From Fulvivirga aurantia (lineage in GTDB: Bacteria > Bacteroidota > Bacteroidia > Cytophagales > Cyclobacteriaceae): 20,981 nucleotides of DNA. Below the pieces are notes generated by a model. That model was not told the origin of the DNA. It did not search any database and worked only from the letters and a program-made list of their open reading frames with translations. The DNA is taken from positions 1-20,981 of the forward strand of contig NZ_SMMD01000932.1 in the NCBI RefSeq assembly GCF_009711475.1, given 5' to 3'. Below are positions 15,758 through 20,981 of this stretch, in pieces (positions within the stretch are counted from its first letter, which is position 1; every line of letters starts with the position of its first letter). The position numbers were made by a program, and so were the translations under genes.

Positions 15758-16453
15758 TCAATATTTAGGTTTTAAATTTCTCTTTCTTTTCTTTTTTGTA
15801 GTCATAAAAAACAGTGTAAATCCGGATGCTACCGTGAATAACCCGAACAATGAAAATGCCCGTAGTAAAAGGTTGTTGAAGTCGTCCCTTCCCTGGTAAT
15901 CCATCGTATGAAACATCCATAGAAAATCAAACCAACGCCAGGATTGATGTCGTACTCTTTGGAAACTTCCATCACGTTGGGAGATATAAGCCGTCAGTTC
16001 TTCAGAATTGTCAAATTTTACTGCCCAGGCTGGTAATGGCCTTCCCCTATATTCATGATGAGCACCTACCTCTGTAATTAATGAACTTGATACAATTTGG
16101 AAATCGTCTTTTACATACTTCCTGGCAATTCGCTCAGCCTCATCCTTCGTCACTCCTTGCTTTAGCTGTCCATTATCCGTGTTGAAAAGCAAAGAATTAT
16201 TTACCCACAAGTAAGGCTTTCCATCGATCAGTCGGAGGGCTAGCTCACCCACCAACAATGAATCAGGAATGTCGAACTTTCCTAACTTTGCTGTTTCTTC
16301 AACAGGTTCCAGGAAATGATCACCGTGGATTTCGTCTATGTCTGTCCAACTGAAATAGAGTCCGCTAATCGTCCAGAAAATGAATTGAATTCCTATGATC
16401 ACTCCCAACCAGCGATGAGTCTTTCGTATATAGTATTGATTATTTTTTCGCAT
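15758..16453 (-). CDS. PepSY-associated transmembrane protein
   Basis: This is a 231-residue membrane protein. A basic N-terminus (RKTHRWLG) leads into TM1 at about 15-37, followed by a periplasmic domain of about 165 residues with PepSY-like repeats (GVTKDEAERIARKYV) and a C-terminal TM at about 203-222, ending in a basic cytoplasmic tail. HRW-like and WMFHTMDY stretches are typical of PepSY-TM proteins. In this family such proteins are often linked to iron or copper reduction and uptake, but no haem-binding motif beyond scattered His is evident. The start ATG overlaps the multicopper-oxidase stop (TAATG), which implies translational coupling with that gene. Function is inferred to be accessory to the oxidase, for example electron or copper exchange at the inner membrane. 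Confidence 0.78.
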   Translation of the reverse strand: MRKNNQYYIRKTHRWLGVIIGIQFIFWTISGLYFSWTDIDEIHGDHFLEPVEETAKLGKFDIPDSLLVGELALRLIDGKPYLWVNNSLLFNTDNGQLKQGVTKDEAERIARKYVKDDFQIVSSSLITEVGAHHEYRGRPLPAWAVKFDNSEELTAYISQRDGSFQRVRHQSWRWFDFLWMFHTMDYQGRDDFNNLLLRAFSLFGLFTVASGFTLFFMTTKKKRKRNLKPKY

Positions 16454-18804
16454 TAAAATCTAATTGAAAGTCCACCACCAGCACCAAAACGATTATCATA
16501 GCTTCCCATCAGTGAGAAGTTTTTAGATAATAAATATTCTGCACCAGCATTCCAGACTATTTCTTGTGTGTAATTTTTGTTTCCTTCCAGGGTATTGACC
16601 CAACCTGCGTCCAACTGATACTCATAGTATCCGAATACAGAAAATCTTGGAAACAACATCAGGGACCTGCCAATACCCACCCTTGGTCTTAGCTCATTGT
16701 CTATCCGAATATCTACATTAAACATATAAGGAGTGAACCAGCGGATACCGGCCACTGCCGTAGTTTTAATATCATCCAGACTGTTTCTGGTGGTGTTTTC
16801 AACATTTACTCCTCCAAAAACCCGGACATAATCATAGAGATAATATTCATAAGAAAACTCTGCCTCAAAGTTTTGATTCCAACCGTACTCTATGCCCAGG
16901 TTGAATTGATTACGAATATTGGAAGACACCAGATTAAGTGCGCCAGTGTGAGAAGCTAAATCAGCCATGCCCCAGCTGTAAAACTTATTGGTTTCGTGCA
17001 CAAGATTAGAAACAGGATATTCTTCCAATCGCTCATCTCTCGGTGTGTCATAGCTAATCACGCGTGCCATGCCTCCCATCATATGATAGAGGATGTGGCA
17101 GTGAAAAAACCAGTCCCCATATTCATTGCCATAAAATTCTATCGTAACCTTTTGCATTGGGGGTACATTCACGGTGTGTTTCAACGGTGAGTAAACCCCA
17201 TTTTCATTGATCACTCTGAAAAAATGTCCGTGCAAATGCATAGGGTGATGCATCATCGTAAGGTTGTTGAATGTGATCCTGGTTACTTCGCCCTCCTTTA
17301 TTTCAATCTTATCTGTTTCAGCAAGTGGAATTCCGTTCATGCTCCAGATATAGCGATTCATGTTTCCTGTCAGGTTCAGCAAAATATCACGTACTGGCAA
17401 GTCCTCTCGGTATGTGGTTTTTTCCGAAGATTTTAAATAATCATAGTTGTACTCAGAAAACATCCCCATCCCTTGCATTGGCATATCCGATTTTTCTTTT
17501 GGCTTGCCACTCTTTTCCTGCATGTGCATATCGGTCATGCTGTTTTCGGATTTTTCATTTCCCATATTATCCATTCCTCCATGATCAGTCATGTGTGCAT
17601 CACCTTTTTTCATCTCTATCTTCTTCATGGGTTGATCCATTTGCATACCCCAGTCCTTCATCATTTTTTCCGGCTCATCATTTTTCGGCCGAAACTTGAG
17701 CGCAGGGGCTCCCATCCGCATATCCATTTTAGACATCTGCTTCATCATGCCTATTTTATCAGGACGCGGCACATCAGGTGCCGAAAGCACTTCGCCCTTG
17801 CCCAGAAAAGCAGATGCTGTGCCTGAGCCATCCTGGGCGGTAATCCGAAACTCCATCTTCCCCTTTTCGGGAATAGTTACGATAAAATCATACGTCTCTG
17901 CGATAGCAATAAAGGTCTTGTTGTGCGCTACCGGCACTACGTTGAGACCATCTGCCGAGACTATTGTGGGGTTCCCACCACCAAATGTCATCCAAAATGA
18001 GGTGGAAGCTGCCCCATTGATGATCCTCAATCTTACCCGTTCTCCCGGCTTAAAATCAGGGTACTCTTGCTTTTGTTCTCCATTGACAAGAAATGCCGGG
18101 TAGTAGATATCAGCAATATCAGCGCTTTCCATTCTTTGCCTCCAGAAATTAAATTGAGCACCCAGGGCTCCTCGTGCAATCACCCGATTCAGCGGAGTAG
18201 CAGTTCCTTTTCTCCAGTTGTACCATTCAGTACCTCTTTTTAAAAACCGAAGTACATTCATGGGCTTTTCGTTGGTCCAGTCTGACACCAACATGACCAG
18301 TTCTTTGTCGTATTCCAGCGTTTCTTCTTTGGGTTCAATTACTATGGAACCATACACACCGCTTTGTTCCTGAAGCATTGTGTGAGAGTGGTACCAATAC
18401 GTGCCGGATTGCTTGATGGGAAACTCGTATTTCTGTGTTTCACCCGGCTTTATAGGCGGAGTGGTCAGGTAGGGCACACCATCATAAAAATTGGGCAGCA
18501 ACAAACCGTGCCAATGCACTGAAGTCTCTTCGTCCAATTCATTTTTCACAAAAATAACGGCATACTCACCTTCCTTGAATCGCAAGGTTGGACCGGGAAT
18601 GCTACCATTGATGGTCATACCCATGACTTCCTTTCCGGCTTTATTTACTTTCTCCGACCGTATGGTAATACTGTACTCCCTGACAGGCAGGTCTTCCACG
18701 TTTCCCTCTGTGAATTGCTCTGTTAGGTTTTGTGGATATGCATAGATGCTAGTGGTGAGCAATAATAGCCAGAGTATAATTTTTAGGTTATCAATCGGTT
18801 CCAT
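16453..18804 (-). CDS. Multicopper oxidase fused to a C-terminal CopB/PcoB-like outer-membrane barrel
   Basis: This is a 783-residue exported protein. A signal peptide (about 1-22) is followed by cupredoxin domains with the four copper-ligand motifs: HWHG (97-100), WYHSH (137-141), HPMHLHGH (520-527) and HCHILYHMMGGM (568-579), where C569, H574 and M579 fit the type-1 site. A Met-rich insert (about 350-447, with MMKQMSKMDMRMG and similar) is like the Cu(I)-binding loops of PcoA/CopA and CueO. After about 590 the sequence changes to short amphipathic strands ending in GGGLSIRF. That is an outer-membrane barrel of about 190 residues resembling PcoB/CopB, normally a separate protein. The fusion would tether Cu(I) oxidation to the outer membrane. 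It overlaps the upstream haem-binding gene by 14 bases and the PepSY gene by 1, so translation is coupled. Proteins with this composition have probably been seen in other Cytophagales; this needs a search. Confidence 0.9.
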   Translation of the reverse strand: MEPIDNLKIILWLLLLTTSIYAYPQNLTEQFTEGNVEDLPVREYSITIRSEKVNKAGKEVMGMTINGSIPGPTLRFKEGEYAVIFVKNELDEETSVHWHGLLLPNFYDGVPYLTTPPIKPGETQKYEFPIKQSGTYWYHSHTMLQEQSGVYGSIVIEPKEETLEYDKELVMLVSDWTNEKPMNVLRFLKRGTEWYNWRKGTATPLNRVIARGALGAQFNFWRQRMESADIADIYYPAFLVNGEQKQEYPDFKPGERVRLRIINGAASTSFWMTFGGGNPTIVSADGLNVVPVAHNKTFIAIAETYDFIVTIPEKGKMEFRITAQDGSGTASAFLGKGEVLSAPDVPRPDKIGMMKQMSKMDMRMGAPALKFRPKNDEPEKMMKDWGMQMDQPMKKIEMKKGDAHMTDHGGMDNMGNEKSENSMTDMHMQEKSGKPKEKSDMPMQGMGMFSEYNYDYLKSSEKTTYREDLPVRDILLNLTGNMNRYIWSMNGIPLAETDKIEIKEGEVTRITFNNLTMMHHPMHLHGHFFRVINENGVYSPLKHTVNVPPMQKVTIEFYGNEYGDWFFHCHILYHMMGGMARVISYDTPRDERLEEYPVSNLVHETNKFYSWGMADLASHTGALNLVSSNIRNQFNLGIEYGWNQNFEAEFSYEYYLYDYVRVFGGVNVENTTRNSLDDIKTTAVAGIRWFTPYMFNVDIRIDNELRPRVGIGRSLMLFPRFSVFGYYEYQLDAGWVNTLEGNKNYTQEIVWNAGAEYLLSKNFSLMGSYDNRFGAGGGLSIRF

Positions 18805-19243
18805 CTTTGTTGATCTGATTTAAAAATTCTATCAATTTCTTTTTTTCTTTTTCATTCAATTCCGCCTCAGGGTGCATCCAGAGATATTCCTGCAGGGGCA
18901 TCTCTCCATCTCGTATTTGTGAAATCATAGAGCGTATCTTTTCTCTTTTCATCCGGTCAGAATACTCCCGAAAGGAGGAAAAATTGAGCTCTTCCTTACC
19001 TTCATCTATGTGCTTTTGAAGGAACCAAGCCAACGGACGAACCCTGCCATACCACGGATAATCGGTATTATTGCTATGACAGTCGTAGCATGAGGCGATT
19101 ACCATGTTTCGGATGGCAAGAGGAGCCTCAACAGACTGAAAAAAATCCGTTTCCGGTAGTTCATCACTCTGATTTTTGGGTACGGGTATCAATTGTATCC
19201 CCGCACCCACTATCAAAATGGCTATTATCGCTTTTTTCAGCAT
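18791..19243 (-). CDS. Haem-binding domain protein with one CxxCH
   Basis: This is a 150-residue protein with an N-terminal signal or anchor helix (about 4-20) and a single c-type haem site, CYDCHSN, at about residues 52-58. The following NNTDYPWYGRVRPLAWF stretch is characteristic of the haem-binding domain family (PF14376-like) common in Bacteroidota. It is periplasmic, facing away from the membrane. It could pass electrons to or from the multicopper oxidase, which it overlaps by 14 bases; that link is inference from coupling, not shown by motif. It follows the DUF3347 gene by 3 bases. Loss of haem ligands was not seen. Confidence 0.85.
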   Translation of the reverse strand: MLKKAIIAILIVGAGIQLIPVPKNQSDELPETDFFQSVEAPLAIRNMVIASCYDCHSNNTDYPWYGRVRPLAWFLQKHIDEGKEELNFSSFREYSDRMKREKIRSMISQIRDGEMPLQEYLWMHPEAELNEKEKKKLIEFLNQINKDGTD

Positions 19244-19246
19244 GGT

Positions 19247-19825
19247 TTAGAGGTTGATGACCTCTTCTACCTTACCACACTTGAGCATCTTTGAGCCAAA
19301 CAAAGGGTTTCTGATTTCTTCCGATGCGCTCAGCCACATTCCTCCTTTATTGTCATTGTACATTGGGCAATATTGCTGGTAAAGCTTGCGATCGGTTCCG
19401 GTGATGGCGATGAGATCTTTCATGTCTTTACCAAGTGCTTCAAAATGCTCACGCTGGTGATCGATTTCGCTTTCGGCTATATGCTCACCATGATTTTTTG
19501 CCACTTCAATGATTTCGTTGGCCTCTTTCTTTTGACCTTCTGCGACCTGGCCCATATTCATTTCGCCCAGAACACCGGCCAGTGTTTTACCTGCGGTAGC
19601 GGCTTTTTCCTGATCGTCATTGACCAGCGCGTCTTTGATGGAGAGGTAAGCCTCAATTACCGTGCTTACATCTGTGTTTTTGTCTGCCGAAGAGGCTTTT
19701 TCCTCCATCGCAGTCTGTTCTGATTTGGCAGTAGTTGCTTGCTCGGCTTTTTCTTCTGATTTGTTGGATGATCCACAGCTTGCAAGAACTGCTGCGATCC
19801 CAAGTGTTAATAGTACCTTTTTCAT
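19247..19825 (-). CDS. DUF3347 lipoprotein with a CusB-like copper-binding C-terminus
   Basis: This is a 192-residue exported lipoprotein (lipobox LASC, Cys near residue 17). A low-complexity Ala/Glu/Lys/Ser linker of about 35 residues leads into the DUF3347 domain (about 50-192). At the C-terminus are YCPMYNDNKGGMW and GSKMLKCG, a Cys/Met set of the type found at the ends of some CusB-like adaptors and thought to bind Cu(I). A standalone protein of this kind could act as a periplasmic metal carrier or deliver copper to the oxidase. It is followed by the haem-binding gene and preceded, 12 bases away, by the 43-residue CC/TM protein. No enzyme activity is suggested. Confidence 0.85.
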   Translation of the reverse strand: MKKVLLTLGIAAVLASCGSSNKSEEKAEQATTAKSEQTAMEEKASSADKNTDVSTVIEAYLSIKDALVNDDQEKAATAGKTLAGVLGEMNMGQVAEGQKKEANEIIEVAKNHGEHIAESEIDHQREHFEALGKDMKDLIAITGTDRKLYQQYCPMYNDNKGGMWLSASEEIRNPLFGSKMLKCGKVEEVINL

Positions 19826-19837
19826 AATAATTGAATT

Positions 19838-19969
19838 TTAAAGATTAAACATTTGAACGATGGCCACACCGACTACCAGGAGAATCACAATCCCCCAGGT
19901 GATCCGGCTTGCCCATTTTTTTATTTTTGATGGGGCTTTTTCATCCCCGGTTTTACAACATTCTTTCAT
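19838..19969 (-). CDS. 43-residue small membrane protein with an N-terminal CC motif
   Basis: This is a short gene below common annotation length limits. The sequence begins MKECCKTGDEKAPSKIKKW, then a single helix, about residues 24-38 (ITWGIVILLVVGVAIV), and ends QMFNL. The double Cys before a basic region is expected to face the cytoplasm, with a very short periplasmic end. It starts with ATG 7 bases after the DUF6010-like gene and ends 12 bases before the DUF3347 gene, in a run with no room for a promoter. I have seen similar CC-plus-TM small proteins in Bacteroidota copper loci but cannot name a family. A metal-sensing, chaperone-docking or insertase-assistance role is inference; there is no direct functional clue beyond the Cys pair. 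Confidence 0.75.
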   Translation of the reverse strand: MKECCKTGDEKAPSKIKKWASRITWGIVILLVVGVAIVQMFNL

Positions 19970-19976
19970 TCCACGA

Positions 19977-20384
19977 TTAGTTTGATAGTAGAAAATAAGT
20001 CAGGTAGCCACCTGCCATCCAGTCGTAGATCACACAAAGCGGAATGTACCAAGCTGGTATTTTGGTCAAGTATTTACCATTATGATGCAGTAAATCCCAT
20101 ATCCCGTGCATAAACAGACCTGCTACAATCAACCATGGATTTATCCATAAACCTAAAATTCCAGTCAATACGAATCCTGAGGCTGATACTAATTCAATGA
20201 TTTTAATTTTCCGGCTGTCTTCCTTAAAAGCAAAACCAAAGTAGACAGACCCTATGAGCACCATGGCGAATGCAAACAATTCAATAACCATTTCGTAGGG
20301 CAAAAAATAAGATAAGGTGATGGTGATCACCGTCAACATCAAGCCCCATATCATTCCGGTTCTAAAGGATTCTGTCATGGACAT
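19977..20384 (-). CDS. Small polytopic membrane protein, DUF6010-like
   Basis: This is a 135-residue protein of four probable helices. A conserved-looking central stretch (IELVSASGFVLTGILGLW) and a later HGIWDLLHHN followed by IPLCVIYDWMAGGYL match what I recall of DUF6010. The HH and D/W positions near a helix end could bind a metal or haem, but this is not established. Met1 at 20384 or Met3 are equally good starts. It lies 30 bases after the DUF305 gene and 7 bases before the 43-residue protein, so it belongs to the copper run. No function is assigned to the family to my knowledge. Confidence is in it being a real gene, less in the family name. Confidence 0.7.
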   Translation of the reverse strand: MSMTESFRTGMIWGLMLTVITITLSYFLPYEMVIELFAFAMVLIGSVYFGFAFKEDSRKIKIIELVSASGFVLTGILGLWINPWLIVAGLFMHGIWDLLHHNGKYLTKIPAWYIPLCVIYDWMAGGYLTYFLLSN

Positions 20385-20414
20385 TCGGGTTTTATTGTTA
20401 CCACTTTGGAAAAT

Positions 20415-20978
20415 CTATTCATTCAGATTTCGCGTCTCTTTTTCTGTTGATCCCTGAAACTTCGGAACTGGTCTGTTTTTCCTTTCCTCTTCGGTTTCTA
20501 CTATTCCATTCTCCTTAATATCATTGATCAACCACTCCATTTCCATGATCTCCCTGCGTTGCGCTTTAATGATTTCATCAGCTAGTTTCCTTACCCGTAC
20601 ATCTTTTATTTTAGCTCGTTCACTCGTCAAAATGGCAATTGAGTGATGTGGGATCATGCCTTCCATGTAGTCAACACCTGTGACGGTAACCTGACTTCTG
20701 ACAAGTCCGATACCTCCGGCAATGAGCACTACGCCTAATGCTATAATTGCAATGTTTACATTGCGCTTCTTATACATATTCAGCATAAACAGTAGCATGA
20801 TGATAATCATGGAACCGGCCATAATAATGGTCATAAATAACCGGGTTTCACTAAACCAGAAATGATCAATGATCTGGTAAGAGTGGGTGTACATCAGGAA
20901 GAACATGGCTACCATGGCGGTGGCAATCATTGCGAAAAATTTACCGTAATTGTTTCCGTGTTTCTGTTGGTTTTGCAT
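20415..20978 (-). CDS. DUF305-domain membrane protein
   Basis: This is a 187-residue protein with three helices near the N-terminus (about 14-34, 45-67, 74-93). The DUF305 domain follows (about 95-165), where VDYMEGMIPHHSIAI carries the family's Met/His signature and the helix continues QRREIMEMEW. With three helices, the domain should face the periplasm. DUF305 proteins have been proposed as copper-binding or metal-related, and similar ones occur in copper clusters, but the activity is not settled. A Lys-rich tail, ERKNRPVPKFQG, follows. The ATG at 20978 is the first Met available before the window edge; a start further upstream cannot be excluded. It opens the minus-strand copper run as seen here. 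Confidence 0.83.
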   Translation of the reverse strand: MQNQQKHGNNYGKFFAMIATAMVAMFFLMYTHSYQIIDHFWFSETRLFMTIIMAGSMIIIMLLFMLNMYKKRNVNIAIIALGVVLIAGGIGLVRSQVTVTGVDYMEGMIPHHSIAILTSERAKIKDVRVRKLADEIIKAQRREIMEMEWLINDIKENGIVETEEERKNRPVPKFQGSTEKETRNLNE

Positions 20979-20981
20979 CTT

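Noticed and set aside
1..20981. Mobile element, CRISPR array, tRNA or rRNA
   Set aside because: No transposase or integrase frame, no terminal repeats, no regularly spaced repeats, and no tRNA- or rRNA-like segment was recognised.

Overview
The window looks like part of a Bacteroidota chromosome or large element, most likely from the Cytophagales. The reasons are a base composition in the mid-40s percent GC, an RND pump fused to its own TolC-like channel, a HMA-AraC copper regulator, DUF6660, DUF3347 and DUF2911 proteins, start sites mostly without strong Shine-Dalgarno motifs, and lipoprotein-rich operons. No RNA gene, insertion sequence, integrase or CRISPR array was seen. Genus is not resolvable from this sequence alone.

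Almost everything is on the minus strand; read from right to left. (A) 20978 to 8711 is a tightly packed run of 13 genes: DUF305 membrane protein, DUF6010-like membrane protein, 43-residue CC/TM small protein, DUF3347 lipoprotein, haem-binding CxxCH protein, multicopper oxidase fused to an outer-membrane barrel, PepSY membrane protein, DUF2911 lipoprotein, permease, CopB-type P1B-3 ATPase, HMA-AraC regulator, CopA-type P1B-1 ATPase and HMA copper chaperone. Gaps are mostly 0-34 bases. The one 81-base gap, before copA, holds a 21-base-period direct repeat. (B) 8709 to 8050 on the plus strand is a convergent DtxR/MntR-type metalloregulator whose DNA-binding domain is broken by two indels in this sequence. 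A strong hairpin inside it looks like the terminator of run A. (C) 7973 to 5134 on the minus strand is a three-gene redox set (di-haem oxidoreductase, Rieske lipoprotein, outer-membrane barrel). It diverges from the regulator across a 76-base spacer with a DtxR-like palindrome. (D) 5030 to 1 on the minus strand holds a Cys/His-rich DUF6660 secreted protein, a previously unlisted-length 52-residue single-TM protein, and a CusA/CzcA RND-TolC fusion that runs off the left edge. The periplasmic adaptor (CusB/CzcB) is probably just outside.

Together this reads as a copper and heavy-metal homeostasis island. Cytoplasmic Cu(I) is captured by the HMA chaperone, exported by the two ATPases and sensed by HMA-AraC. 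In the periplasm and outer membrane, the oxidase-barrel fusion would detoxify Cu(I), helped by DUF305, DUF3347 and Met/His-rich lipoproteins. The RND system would drive metal across the outer membrane, though its proton-relay residues look like the divalent-cation (CzcA) type rather than the Cu/Ag type. The role of the DHOR-Rieske-porin trio is not known from sequence. No gene-free stretch exceeds 300 bases; the longest is about 145 bases (4565-4709).
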